64,000 bases of DNA from Planctomycetaceae bacterium. Its GTDB lineage: Bacteria > Planctomycetota > Planctomycetia > Pirellulales > Pirellulaceae. Positions within the stretch are counted from its first letter, which is position 1. Every line of letters starts with the position of its first letter. Below are positions 51,980-60,955 of the stretch, piece by piece. The position numbers and the translations under genes were made by a program. The notes beneath the pieces were generated by a model that saw only the letters and a list, made by a program, of their open reading frames with translations, made no database searches and was not told the DNA's origin. The stretch covers positions 1 to 64,000 of the forward strand of contig JACKHN010000026.1 in NCBI GenBank assembly GCA_020638975.1, in the 5' to 3' direction.

Positions 51980-53417
51980 GCGTAATTTCTTTCGCACACT
52001 ACGTTTCCGGCTGATGGCGTGGAACGCTCTCGTTGTCATCGTCACCGGCGTCGTGATGCTGGTCGGACTCCGTGAAGGCGTACGAATTACGTTGTTGCAC
52101 GAGTTGGACCAGCTACTGGCTGAAGACGCGAATGAGGTGGAGCTTGCCTTACGTCGATATTCAAGTACCGATAGCAAGGCCTTGCGCGAGCAACTGGATC
52201 GAAAAGCCCTAGGCCACGCCCAACATCAATGGTTTGTGCAGCTGTCCGATGCGCAGGCGGGCGTCCTTTACCAGTCGCTTCATGCACCACCGGATGACGA
52301 ACTGAAGAAACGCCAAGTGTCGTCCGCTACGACGGTTGGTAACTGGCGGTTTGTAGATCGCGTTGTCGCGACTCCGAGTATGATCCGGGTCCGGGTCGGT
52401 TCTTCGCTGGAGATGCTCCACGCGGATGTTGCCCGACTTGACAAGTTGGCCGTTCTAGCGACCGGCATTGTCCTGCTCACGGCACCAATCTGCGGATATT
52501 GGCTGGCAGGTCGTGCTACTCGCCCGCTGAATCAAATGATCGTGACCATGTCTCAGTTGCGTCCCTCTAGGCTGGACGAGCGACTTGCAATCCGCGAGAC
52601 CGGTGACGAGTTGGATCGATTGTCTCTGACGTTCAATCGGCTCTTGGATCGCATCGGATCCTATTTGCAAGAACGCCGCGACTCGCTGGCGAATGCGGCC
52701 CATGAGTTGCGAACGCCCTTGGCCGCGATTCGCAGCAGCATCGAAGTCGCATTGGCGAGCGGTCGCACGGTCGATGAGTATGAAGGGCTGTTGGAGGAGA
52801 TCATCGAAGAAGCGGGTTCTTTGGAGTTGCTTGTCAATCAGCTCTTGCTGCTGTCGGAAACCGAGGCTGAACAATTGCGCGTCCATAAGGACTACGTGCG
52901 TCTCGACGAGTTGATCGACAAGGCGATGGACATGTTTGGCGGCGTGGCCGAGTACCGAGAGATTCAGTTGAACTGTCCCGCGCTGCCTCGCGTTGCCGTA
53001 AATGGAAACTGCCAACATCTCCGGCAAGTCGTTTACAACTTGATCGACAATGCCCTGAAGTTTACGCCCGCGGGCGGCCAGGTGCGCGTGCGTTTGACTT
53101 TTGAAGGCGAGCCACCAACAACCGTGCGATTTGCAGTTGAAGACACGGGGCTAGGAATCCCAGCAGAGGAATTGCCTCGTGTTTTCGATCGCTTCTTCAA
53201 AGGCACCAACAGGCGATCAGGAAGCGCCGAGGTTCGCGGGACAGGTTTAGGCCTGAGCATTTGCCAAGCGGTTGTGCGCGCCCATGAGGGTACGATCGAG
53301 GCGGATAGCGAACCTGGGAGACGAACATGCTTCACGGTGCGATTGCCCATAGTGCCGCTGCGATCAGACGATTCTCATGATGATCGTCGCAACCTCACGA
53401 TGCAGAGAACGTCGTAG
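51960..53417 (+). CDS. Sensor histidine kinase
   Basis: The 485-residue protein overlaps the response regulator by 20 bp. Two transmembrane helices (20-38 and 165-183) bracket an external domain of about 125 residues. A HAMP region (about 184-237) follows, then the H-box ANAAHELRTPLAAI with H248. The HATPase domain has the N-box VVYNLIDNALKFTP, G1 DTGLGIP and G2 GTGLGLSICQAV. The external domain is unlike the short ones of many metal sensors and its ligand cannot be named. It precedes the hyf-like genes with a 53-bp gap, so it is likely expressed with them and would report on a membrane or external state such as pH, CO2 or metal. Confidence 0.92.
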   Translation: MPTEANRRNFFRTLRFRLMAWNALVVIVTGVVMLVGLREGVRITLLHELDQLLAEDANEVELALRRYSSTDSKALREQLDRKALGHAQHQWFVQLSDAQAGVLYQSLHAPPDDELKKRQVSSATTVGNWRFVDRVVATPSMIRVRVGSSLEMLHADVARLDKLAVLATGIVLLTAPICGYWLAGRATRPLNQMIVTMSQLRPSRLDERLAIRETGDELDRLSLTFNRLLDRIGSYLQERRDSLANAAHELRTPLAAIRSSIEVALASGRTVDEYEGLLEEIIEEAGSLELLVNQLLLLSETEAEQLRVHKDYVRLDELIDKAMDMFGGVAEYREIQLNCPALPRVAVNGNCQHLRQVVYNLIDNALKFTPAGGQVRVRLTFEGEPPTTVRFAVEDTGLGIPAEELPRVFDRFFKGTNRRSGSAEVRGTGLGLSICQAVVRAHEGTIEADSEPGRRTCFTVRLPIVPLRSDDSHDDRRNLTMQRTS

Positions 53418-53470
53418 CAAGTTAAAGGACTACGCTGCATGACACATCCAGCAACAGGAGTATCCCACGC

Positions 53471-55438
53471 GTGACGAGTCACGAGTTAATATTGGCGAGC
53501 GCCTTATTGGCAGTTCTCAGCGGCGTGCCCGCAGCACTGCTAAGCAAACGATCGAACATGAGCCAGGCTCTGGCTACCTTAATCCTCCTGTGTGCCAATG
53601 GGATCGGATTGCTGGCCGTCTACCGATGGTGGGTCGACGGAGCGATTGCTCCGTTGTCGTTTCCTGCTCCGATCCCAGGTGTAAGTGTAAGCGTTGCGAT
53701 CGATGCGATTTCGGTGTGCTTCCTGTTGCCGATTCTCGTCGTGACTTCGATGGCCACGATCTACGGGTTGCAGTATTGGAAACAGTCAGAGCATGAAGAC
53801 AACGGTCGCGGCGTTTCTCTGTTTCTAGGTGCGATGACCGGAGCCATGACGTTGATCGTCGTCGCGCACGACGGTCTCATGTTTTTAGCAGCTTGGGAGA
53901 CGATGGCCATTTCCGGATTGTTTCTCGTCGCGACTGAAGATCACATCTCAGAAACACGGAAGGCGGCATGGTTGTATATCGCGGCCAGCCATTTCGCGAC
54001 TCTCTGCGCATTTGGAGTCTTTGCGCTGTTGTACGCAATCAACGGCTCGTGGGACTTCGACACGCTGAAAACAACAGGAACGCCGATGGCATTCGCCATG
54101 GCGGCGTTAGCGTTCTTCGGCTTTGGCACAAAGGCGGGCATCATGCCAATGCACATCTGGCTGCCATCTGCACATGCTCAAGCGCCAAGCCATGTCTCTG
54201 CGGTAATGTCGGGCGTGCTGCTCAAGATGGGAGTCTATGGCATCGTGCGCGTGAGCACGTTTTATGCGGAGATTCCGCTGAGTTGGGCATTATTCGTACT
54301 GGTGATGGGAACGAGCACGGCGATCTTAGGAATTGCGTTTGCAATCGGACAGCAGGACATCAAACGCGCGTTGGCCTACAGCAGCATCGAGAACATTGGC
54401 ATTATCACGATTGGGCTCGGCCTAGCACTTCTTGGGCGGGCCACCGGTCAGCCACAGTGGGCGTTCCTTGGAGTCTGCGGCATGATCCTGCATGTTTGGA
54501 ATCATGCCTTGTTCAAATCCCTATTGTTCTTCGGCGCGGGCTCGGTGATTCATGGCGTCGGCACACGCGATATGGAATCCATGGGCGGGTTGTCGAAGCA
54601 CATGCCAAAAACAGCCACTTGCTTCTTAGTCGGCGCGGTGGCGATTTGCGGTCTTCCTCCACTGAACGGATTCGTATCCGAGATCCTGATCTATCTTGGC
54701 CTCTTTCGCATCGCTACAAGTCCCGAAACGCTTGCCAGCGCTGCCGTATTTGCGGCACCCGGCTTGGCGCTCGTGGGGGCGTTGGCCTGCGCCTGTTTCG
54801 TGAAGATCTATGGACTGGTATTTCTCGGTGCGCCGCGCAGCGAGCATGCCGCTCAGACGCACGAAGCCGGTTCCGCGATGTGTGTTCCGATGATGATTCT
54901 TGCGGGCTGCTGTGCCTTAATCGGAGTCGTACCGCTTGTTGCGGCTCCGCTGCTGGATCGCGTCGCTGCTGGATGGAATGGCGACGCAGCCGTGGCGTTC
55001 AAGTTGATCGAGGAAGCGCCGCTACAAATGCTCAGTGTGATCGCCGCCCTTATTGCCGTGCTGCTATTGGCGGGAGCAGGCTTTTTGTTGATGCGTGGCA
55101 TCCGCCGCGCACCTTCTGGATTGACATGGGACTGTGGTTACGCTGCGCCGAGTTCGCGTATGCAATACAGTTCCTCTTCGTTCGCAGAAATGCTGGTCAA
55201 GCTTTTTGGGTGGGCGCTGCAACCTAACGTCGAGCGTCCAAAGATCACCGAGTTGTTTCCGCAGAATGTCGAGTTTGACAGCCACGTCAACGACACCGTG
55301 CTGCACAAACTCGTCTTGCCGACAACTCGTGCCGTCACGTGGTGCTTTTCGTGGGGACGCTATTTGCAAAGTGGAAGTCTGCAGGCGTATTTGATGTACA
55401 TCCTGGTCGTCGTCGTGTTCTTGTTGTTGTGGAGATAG
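53471..55438 (+). CDS. hyfB: HyfB-like proton-conducting membrane subunit
   Basis: The 655-residue protein starts at GTG and matches hydrogenase-4 component B (NuoL-like, about 15 transmembrane helices). Conserved sites are LMFLAAWETMAISGLFLVAT (Glu of TM5), FGTKAGIMPMHIWLPSAHAQ (Lys/His), IKRALAYSSIENIGII and NHALFKSLLFFGAGSV. The C-terminal cytoplasmic loop and helix, WDCGYAAPSSRMQYSSSSFA, is a HyfB hallmark that contacts HyfC. Residues for proton transfer are intact. It is the first of the membrane subunits of the plus arm and would pair with the nickel-free large subunit encoded on the opposite arm. Confidence 0.9.
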   Translation: MTSHELILASALLAVLSGVPAALLSKRSNMSQALATLILLCANGIGLLAVYRWWVDGAIAPLSFPAPIPGVSVSVAIDAISVCFLLPILVVTSMATIYGLQYWKQSEHEDNGRGVSLFLGAMTGAMTLIVVAHDGLMFLAAWETMAISGLFLVATEDHISETRKAAWLYIAASHFATLCAFGVFALLYAINGSWDFDTLKTTGTPMAFAMAALAFFGFGTKAGIMPMHIWLPSAHAQAPSHVSAVMSGVLLKMGVYGIVRVSTFYAEIPLSWALFVLVMGTSTAILGIAFAIGQQDIKRALAYSSIENIGIITIGLGLALLGRATGQPQWAFLGVCGMILHVWNHALFKSLLFFGAGSVIHGVGTRDMESMGGLSKHMPKTATCFLVGAVAICGLPPLNGFVSEILIYLGLFRIATSPETLASAAVFAAPGLALVGALACACFVKIYGLVFLGAPRSEHAAQTHEAGSAMCVPMMILAGCCALIGVVPLVAAPLLDRVAAGWNGDAAVAFKLIEEAPLQMLSVIAALIAVLLLAGAGFLLMRGIRRAPSGLTWDCGYAAPSSRMQYSSSSFAEMLVKLFGWALQPNVERPKITELFPQNVEFDSHVNDTVLHKLVLPTTRAVTWCFSWGRYLQSGSLQAYLMYILVVVVFLLLWR

Positions 55439-55474
55439 TGCAGGTACCGAACTAGGTCTTGGAATAATCGTGTC

Positions 55475-56404
55475 ATGTTTGAGAATTTATCTATCTATAC
55501 CCTCGTTCACATCGTCGTGGCGTTGGTGTTCCCGCCATTCCTGCTGGGTGTTATTAATCGCGTCAAAGCAATTGTAGGAGGTCGGCGCGGGCAGCCGTTG
55601 CTGCAAACGTACTTCGATCTTCGTAAATTGTTTAGCAAGGACAGTGTGTTTAGCGAGACGACGACGTGGGTGTTTCGCTTTGGCCCGGTGGTGTCGCTGA
55701 CAACCGCATTCGTCGCCGTGATGATTGTGCCTTTGGGGGAAGCCAACGCGCCGTTGGCGTTCACCGGCGACTTGATTCTCCTGGCCTACGTCCTCGGGCT
55801 CGGGCGATTTTTTACGATGGCCGCCGCCCTCGATACAGGTTCGGCGTTTGAAGGGATGGGTTCGGCTCGCGAAGCAACGTATGCGTGTCTTGCCGAACCG
55901 GTCATGTTTCTAGGTTTACTGGTGTTAGCTCGCGTGACCGGCACGCTGTCGATGAGCGGCCTATTGGGAACAGGACTTTTGGAGGGCTGGGGTGGTGCTG
56001 CGGCGTCGTTGATCCTGATCATGGTCAGTTGGTTCATTGTGTTGCTCGTCGAAAACAGCCGCGTGCCCTTTGACGACCCGAACACCCACTTAGAGCTAAC
56101 GATGATCCACGAAGTGATGGTCCTGGATCACAGCGGTCCTGCATTCGGACTCATCTTGTATGGCGCGGCGATCAAGTTGTTCGTCTTTGCGGCGTTGATC
56201 GTCCGCCTGGCTCTGCCGATCCACACCGGTTACGCCGCATTGGATTGGAGTATCTTTTTGGCAGGAACTGTCGTCGTGGCGATGTTAATCGGTTTGGTCG
56301 AGTCCATCATGGCTCGACTTCGCTTACCGTCTATTCCGAACCTACTTGTCGGCGCTGGTGTATTGTCGCTCTTCAGCATGATCCTGGTATTGGTGAAATT
56401 ATGA
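55475..56404 (+). CDS. hyfC: HyfC/HycD-like (NuoH-type) membrane subunit
   Basis: The 309-residue protein belongs to the NuoH/HycD/HyfC group with about eight transmembrane helices. The family marks are RVKAIVGGRRGQPLLQTYFD with LRKLFSK, then AALDTGSAFEGMGSAREATY, and ENSRVPFDDPNTHLELTMIH with EVMVLDHSGP near the fifth to sixth helix. These form the link between the Fe-S arm and the proton channels in this family. It is followed by the HyfE gene with a 4-bp overlap (ATGA). All expected motifs are intact. Confidence 0.92.
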   Translation: MFENLSIYTLVHIVVALVFPPFLLGVINRVKAIVGGRRGQPLLQTYFDLRKLFSKDSVFSETTTWVFRFGPVVSLTTAFVAVMIVPLGEANAPLAFTGDLILLAYVLGLGRFFTMAAALDTGSAFEGMGSAREATYACLAEPVMFLGLLVLARVTGTLSMSGLLGTGLLEGWGGAAASLILIMVSWFIVLLVENSRVPFDDPNTHLELTMIHEVMVLDHSGPAFGLILYGAAIKLFVFAALIVRLALPIHTGYAALDWSIFLAGTVVVAMLIGLVESIMARLRLPSIPNLLVGAGVLSLFSMILVLVKL

Positions 56405-57087
56405 TCTCGACGATTGTCGATCCTTGTATGGTGTTGGCACTCCTTTTGAACTTCTACATTCTGGGAGTTTCGCGGCTGCGCACCGTGATCGTCGTCGTTG
56501 CCGTGCAGGGTGTTCTGTTGGGGCTCATGTATCCGATCGTCCATCAAGGCTTTTTGCCTCAGTCAGGCGGGCTGACGACGCTAAGCCCACTCAGCTTGTT
56601 GCGCCTCGTACTTTTGACGGCGGCGATCGTCGGAATCAAAGGCATTCTGATACCGAAGCTGCTTTTCCAAGCAGTGCTCCTGGCGGACATCCGCAGCACG
56701 TTGAGTTCTGTAATCGGCTTCGTACCGTCAGTTCTGCTTGGAGGGATCGGCGCGGGAGCCGCACTGGTCTTTGCTCAAACTTTGCCGCAACCAGAAGGCC
56801 ACACCATGCACCTGCTCATTCCAGCAGCCTTGGCAACGGTCTTAAGTGGTTTTGTGATGCTGGTCACGCGTCGCGAGGCCTTGGGGCAAGTGCTGGGCTA
56901 CATCGTCATGGAGAACGGGATTTTCATCTTTGGGCTTCTTTTGATCGAAGCGGTGCCGTTGCTTGTCGAGTTTGGCGTCGTCTTGGATCTGTTCGTGGGC
57001 GTGTTCGTAATGGGGATTATCGTGAATCATGTGAGTCGTGCGTTCCCCGAAGCGAGCACCGAGCACTTACGGACGCTGAGGGAATAA
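56401..57087 (+). CDS. hyfE: HyfE-like (NuoK/MrpC-type) membrane subunit
   Basis: The 228-residue protein starts at MISTIVDPCMVLALLLNFYI, overlapping the upstream stop by 4 bp; the longer open frame is rejected. It is a hydrogenase-4 component E homologue, with about seven transmembrane helices. Recognisable blocks are GLMYPIVHQGFLP, GIKGILIPKLLFQAV and VMENGIFIFGLLLIEAVPLL, the last with conserved Glu. It is followed at zero gap by the shortened HyfF paralogue. In the family this subunit completes the membrane arm next to HyfF. Confidence 0.9.
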   Translation: MISTIVDPCMVLALLLNFYILGVSRLRTVIVVVAVQGVLLGLMYPIVHQGFLPQSGGLTTLSPLSLLRLVLLTAAIVGIKGILIPKLLFQAVLLADIRSTLSSVIGFVPSVLLGGIGAGAALVFAQTLPQPEGHTMHLLIPAALATVLSGFVMLVTRREALGQVLGYIVMENGIFIFGLLLIEAVPLLVEFGVVLDLFVGVFVMGIIVNHVSRAFPEASTEHLRTLRE

Positions 57088-57978
57088 ATGCTCGCAGCGC
57101 TGCTTATTCTCGTTCCTGCTGTGGCCGCCGAGTTGGCCTTCGCGGTGCCGTCTCGCCGCCGGCGACTTTGGGCGGTGACCTTCGGAGTCGCCTGCCACGC
57201 GGCGTTAGTGTGCTATGTCGTCAGCACGCCATTCCCGCCGCCAACGTTGCCATGGATTGATTCAGATGGGCTAACTCGTTACTTCCTGCTGTTCATCACG
57301 ACCTTCTTCTTGATCCTTACGACGTACTTGCCGAGCTATCTCGTGAGCAACCGCCATCGCTCGAACCGTGTTTTATGTTCGTGCCTGTTACTTTCGTTGT
57401 CGGCAGTGACGACTGTCATCGTTGCTCGTCATTTGGCAGTCTTGTGGATCGCTGTGGAAGCAACCACGCTGGCGACTGCGCGCTGCATTTACGTCGAGCA
57501 CAACCCGCGTGCGTTGGGCGGGATGACAGGTGTCTTGCGCAACGGGCCGTGGTCGGGCTGGGGCTTCGTCCTCGGTTTCTTCGTGATCACCGGTGCCCCC
57601 GGCGGAGGTCCTTTTGTCAACGAAATCATGGTGCTGAGCGGCGCGTTTCGCGGTGGGCATCTGATCGCAGGATGCGTTTTGATCGGCCTGTTGTTTCTTG
57701 TAGTTGCGGGTATGGTCGCAACCGTCCTGCGGTGTACCTGTGGTCCACAGCCATCAGGTTCTACTGCGAAAGGTGAGTCGGCGGGCGAACGACTGCCTGT
57801 CTTGGCCGCGTTGCTGTTGGCGATCGCATTGGGGTTTCATACGCCTCCGTTTGTCGCCACTTGGATTGAGCAAGTAGTGACGGTTCGATCAAGCAGCGAA
57901 CTCGTTCACTCAGCCGGCGCTGTGGTTAGTGACAGAAGCCGCAACATTCACGACAACTCAGAGAATTGGATAAACTGA
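57088..57978 (+). CDS. HyfF paralogue with a large internal deletion
   Basis: The 296-residue protein lines up with the full HyfF encoded next to it over its first about 145 residues (RYFLLFITTFFLILTTYLPS, RHLAVLWIAVEATTLATARC). After NPRALGGMTGVL it jumps to GFFVITGAPGGGPFVNEIMV, which matches the C-terminal part. About 180 residues, with the helices that carry the proton-channel Lys/His residues, are absent. The join is in frame, and the codon use and length of both ends are normal, so the product may be made. It may be a structural filler, or a decaying duplicate; no stop codon or frameshift supports the second view. The 1-bp gap to the next gene indicates coupling. Confidence 0.85.
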   Translation: MLAALLILVPAVAAELAFAVPSRRRRLWAVTFGVACHAALVCYVVSTPFPPPTLPWIDSDGLTRYFLLFITTFFLILTTYLPSYLVSNRHRSNRVLCSCLLLSLSAVTTVIVARHLAVLWIAVEATTLATARCIYVEHNPRALGGMTGVLRNGPWSGWGFVLGFFVITGAPGGGPFVNEIMVLSGAFRGGHLIAGCVLIGLLFLVVAGMVATVLRCTCGPQPSGSTAKGESAGERLPVLAALLLAIALGFHTPPFVATWIEQVVTVRSSSELVHSAGAVVSDRSRNIHDNSENWIN

Positions 57979-57979
57979 A

Positions 57980-59413
57980 ATGCTGTTGTTGATCTTAGTG
58001 CCAGTTTTCTTTGCTGGATTGGCGTTTGCAGTCCCCTCGAATCGTCTGCGACCTTGGTTGCTGCCAGTGACGGCCGTGCTTCATACGGGGATCGCCGCTT
58101 GGCAGTTGCAGTTGGGCGATCAATGGATGTTTGGACGCTGGCTGGCGATCGATCCACTGAGTCGTGTCTTCATCGCAGCCATCAGTATTGTATTCTTGTT
58201 GTGTTCGCTTTACGCGCCCGCCTACTTGCGTGCGCGCTCCGAGCGACCGAATCGTGTCATCTGCGCATGTCTGTTGGTTTTTCTCGGCATGATGACTCTG
58301 GTGATCATGTCACACCATCTCGGGTTGATGTGGGTGGCGATGGAGACCACCACGTTAGTGACCGCACCGTGCATCTACTTCAATCACAATCAGCGTTCGT
58401 TAGAAGCCACTTGGAAATACCTCTTGATCGGGTCGGTGGGCATCGCTTTAGCGCTGCTCGGCTCTTTCTTTCTTGCCTATTCCATGATCGAAGCTGGCTC
58501 GGAGTCGACGCTGCTATTCGACGAATTGGTTGAGCACTCGCACAAACTGTCATTGCCCTGGCTACACGCATCGTTCGTGCTGCTGATTGTTGGTTATGGC
58601 ACCAAGATGGGCCTGGCACCCATGCATACATGGAAGCCAGATGCTTATGGCGAAGCGCCGGGCATGATCGGGGCCTTGCTTGCCGGAGGGCTCACGACGT
58701 GTGCCTTTCTGTGCGTATTGCGGTTCTTCCATGTTGCGCACATCGCTCACGACGATGCCTTCGCTCAGCGAATACTTGTGTTCCTTGGCCTGCTGTCGAT
58801 GGCCACGGCGGCCGTCTTCATGGCTCGTCAAAAGGACATCAAACGCTGCTTAGCCTATTCCAGCGTCGAGCATATGGGGATGTTAGCCTTTGGGATCGGA
58901 ATTGGTGGTGCGGCCACATCGGGAGCCCTGCTGCACGTGCTTCACAATGGCATCTGCAAAGTCGGGCTGTTCTTGGCGGCCGGTAATATTCATCGCGCCT
59001 ACGGCAGCAAGTCAACGGATGAAGTCCGAGGTGTCCTGCGCCGCCTCCCGGTGACCGGGACATTGCTTCTTATCGGATTTTTTGCGATCACCGGCTCTCC
59101 TTTATTTGGGCCGTTCGTCAGCGAATATCAAATCCTGAGCGGCGCGATCGCATCTGGGCATTTGTGGTTGGGGTTGACCTTCCTTGTGTTATTATTGATC
59201 GTCTTTCTCGGCATGGGCAATACGCTCATCAATTGTTCACTCGGCCCACCGCCAGAGAACTCGAACACGACACAGTTTCGTGACAACTTCGCCATGATCG
59301 CCCCGATTGCAGTTTGCATGTTGCTGACCTTCGCACTCGGAATCTATACACCTCCATTCCTGAGCGAGTGGATCGTAGACGCTGCGGCATTTCTGCAGAG
59401 GGCACCCGCGTAG
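57980..59413 (+). CDS. hyfF: HyfF-like proton-conducting membrane subunit
   Basis: The 477-residue protein is a NuoM/HyfF-type subunit of about 13-14 transmembrane helices. Conserved sites are MWVAMETTTLVTAPCIYF (Glu), GYGTKMGLAPMHTWKPDAYG (Lys and His), RQKDIKRCLAYSSVEHMGML, and LHNGICKVGLFLAAGNIH with Lys. The C-terminal ITGSPLFGPFVSEYQILSG matches the shortened paralogue upstream. All residues for proton transfer are present. It is the last gene of the plus arm; the glutamate dehydrogenase gene follows 122 bp later. Confidence 0.9.
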   Translation: MLLLILVPVFFAGLAFAVPSNRLRPWLLPVTAVLHTGIAAWQLQLGDQWMFGRWLAIDPLSRVFIAAISIVFLLCSLYAPAYLRARSERPNRVICACLLVFLGMMTLVIMSHHLGLMWVAMETTTLVTAPCIYFNHNQRSLEATWKYLLIGSVGIALALLGSFFLAYSMIEAGSESTLLFDELVEHSHKLSLPWLHASFVLLIVGYGTKMGLAPMHTWKPDAYGEAPGMIGALLAGGLTTCAFLCVLRFFHVAHIAHDDAFAQRILVFLGLLSMATAAVFMARQKDIKRCLAYSSVEHMGMLAFGIGIGGAATSGALLHVLHNGICKVGLFLAAGNIHRAYGSKSTDEVRGVLRRLPVTGTLLLIGFFAITGSPLFGPFVSEYQILSGAIASGHLWLGLTFLVLLLIVFLGMGNTLINCSLGPPPENSNTTQFRDNFAMIAPIAVCMLLTFALGIYTPPFLSEWIVDAAAFLQRAPA

Positions 59414-59535
59414 GGCGGCATCGCCGCAAAGTGGGGTAAGCTTCCAGCCTTGCCGTCTGCTAAGAAACGCCTGCTAGAAGTTCACACCACTGCATCGACG
59501 ATTCAAACGCCAACCCCTCAAGAAAGAAACGCAAC

Positions 59536-60834
59536 ATGCCCTCCATCATTCGTCCGTTTGACCAGGACGTCGATGGCCACACCGAATGGGATGGCCCGAT
59601 GTTCAAGCTGGCTCAACGACAGTTTCTCAATGCTGCGAAGGTGATGGACTTGGATGAAAACGTCCGCGACCGACTGCTGTTCCCTCAGCGGTCGCTGATG
59701 GTCAGTTTCCCCTGTCGCCGCGACGAGTATGACGAAGTCGAGACGGTGTTTGGCTATCGTGTCCAGCATGTCCTGACGATGGGACCGACGAAGGGCGGGA
59801 TTCGCTATCACGAAGATGTCAGTCTTGGGGAGGTTTCGGCGCTGGCGATGTGGATGACTTGGAAGTGTGCGCTGATGGAATTGCCCTTTGGCGGAGCCAA
59901 GGGAGGTATTCGCATCGACCCCAGCAAGTTGTCGCGTCACGAGCTGCAACGTATGACCCGGCGGTTCACGATGGAAATCATCGACATGATCGGGCCCGAT
60001 CGTGACATTCCCGCACCTGATTTGGGCACGAACGAGCAGGTGATGGCCTGGATAATGGATACCTACAGTCAGCAGGTTGGGCATGCGGTTCCGGAGATCG
60101 TTACCGGCAAGCCAGTCGTCCTGGGCGGCTCACTCGGTCGTACAGAAGCGACCGGACGCGGCTTAATCTATCTCGTGTGTGAAGCCGCAAACCACCTGGG
60201 AATTGACTTGAAACATTCTACCGCAGTCGTACAAGGCTTTGGCAATGTGGGCAGCAATGCGGCGCGGTTCCTCGCCGAAAACGGAACAAAGATTGTCGGG
60301 GTGAGCGATGTTTCGACCGGCATTCACAATCCGAAAGGGTTGGAGCTCAATTCGTTGCACGAATATCTCGACCAACACGGCGTCCTGAAGGGTTTCCCGG
60401 GTGGGCAGGAGGTTACCAACAGCGAACTCCTGGAATTGGATTGTGACATTCTGGCTCCCTGTGCGTTGCAGAATCAGATATCCGCGCACAATGCGGGGCG
60501 GCTCAAGTGCAAGCTGCTGGCGGAAGGAGCCAATGGTCCGACGTCGCTAGAGGCCGACCAGATTCTTCAAGACAATGGAGTCTTCGTCTTGCCCGACATA
60601 TTGGGCAATGCGGGCGGTGTGACCGTATCGTATTTCGAGTGGGTTCAAGACACACAGAACTTTACGTGGACCCTGGAAGAGATCAACAACCGATTGCACA
60701 AGATCATGGTCGGAGCATTCCAACGCACGCTGCTGCGCAGTCAACGCGACAAGCTCGACATGCGTACTGCTGCGTTGATCGAAGGGATCGAGCGGGTCGC
60801 CAAAGCGAAGTTACTGCGCGGGCTCTTCCCCTAG
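59536..60834 (+). CDS. gdhA: Glutamate (Glu/Leu/Phe/Val) dehydrogenase
   Basis: The 432-residue hexameric-type dehydrogenase interconverts glutamate and 2-oxoglutarate plus ammonium. The start is at MPSIIRPFDQDVDGHTEWDG. The substrate block is GPTKGGIRYHEDVSLGEVSA, with K110 in MTWKCALMELP and K122 in PFGGAKGGIRIDP as the substrate and catalytic Lys. The Rossmann motif VVQGFGNVGSNAARFL and a downstream ILAPCALQNQIS fit the family. NAD or NADP preference cannot be told with confidence. It stands between the Hyf-like genes and the potassium uptake genes. Confidence 0.95.
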   Translation: MPSIIRPFDQDVDGHTEWDGPMFKLAQRQFLNAAKVMDLDENVRDRLLFPQRSLMVSFPCRRDEYDEVETVFGYRVQHVLTMGPTKGGIRYHEDVSLGEVSALAMWMTWKCALMELPFGGAKGGIRIDPSKLSRHELQRMTRRFTMEIIDMIGPDRDIPAPDLGTNEQVMAWIMDTYSQQVGHAVPEIVTGKPVVLGGSLGRTEATGRGLIYLVCEAANHLGIDLKHSTAVVQGFGNVGSNAARFLAENGTKIVGVSDVSTGIHNPKGLELNSLHEYLDQHGVLKGFPGGQEVTNSELLELDCDILAPCALQNQISAHNAGRLKCKLLAEGANGPTSLEADQILQDNGVFVLPDILGNAGGVTVSYFEWVQDTQNFTWTLEEINNRLHKIMVGAFQRTLLRSQRDKLDMRTAALIEGIERVAKAKLLRGLFP

Positions 60835-60854
60835 GAGTCTACCCGCTTGCGCAT

Positions 60855-60927
60855 GTACGACGGGCCTTCGCCGCCCGTCGGTCAACGACTTAGCTACGAT
60901 TCGACGGCTTCGGAGAGCCGCCGTACG
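60855..60927. repeat. Intergenic inverted repeat C (REP-like)
   Basis: Two arms of about 25 bp (60855-60880 and 60902-60927) pair imperfectly around a loop of about 21 bases. It shares GTACGACGGGCC and TTCGACGG blocks and general layout with the repeat near 14.8 kb. It lies in the convergent gap between gdhA and the TrkH-type gene, where it could also act as a two-way terminator. Confidence 0.7.
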
Positions 60928-60955
60928 TGACGGCGTGCGGTGTCCGGACTAACTC

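Noticed and set aside
53968..55227. 419-residue open frame on the + strand
   Set aside because: It lies fully within the HyfB gene in another frame, has Arg/Cys/Ser-rich composition and no domain.
56424..57260. 278-residue open frame on the + strand
   Set aside because: Overlaps HyfE and the short HyfF paralogue in another frame; Arg-rich and without membrane helices.
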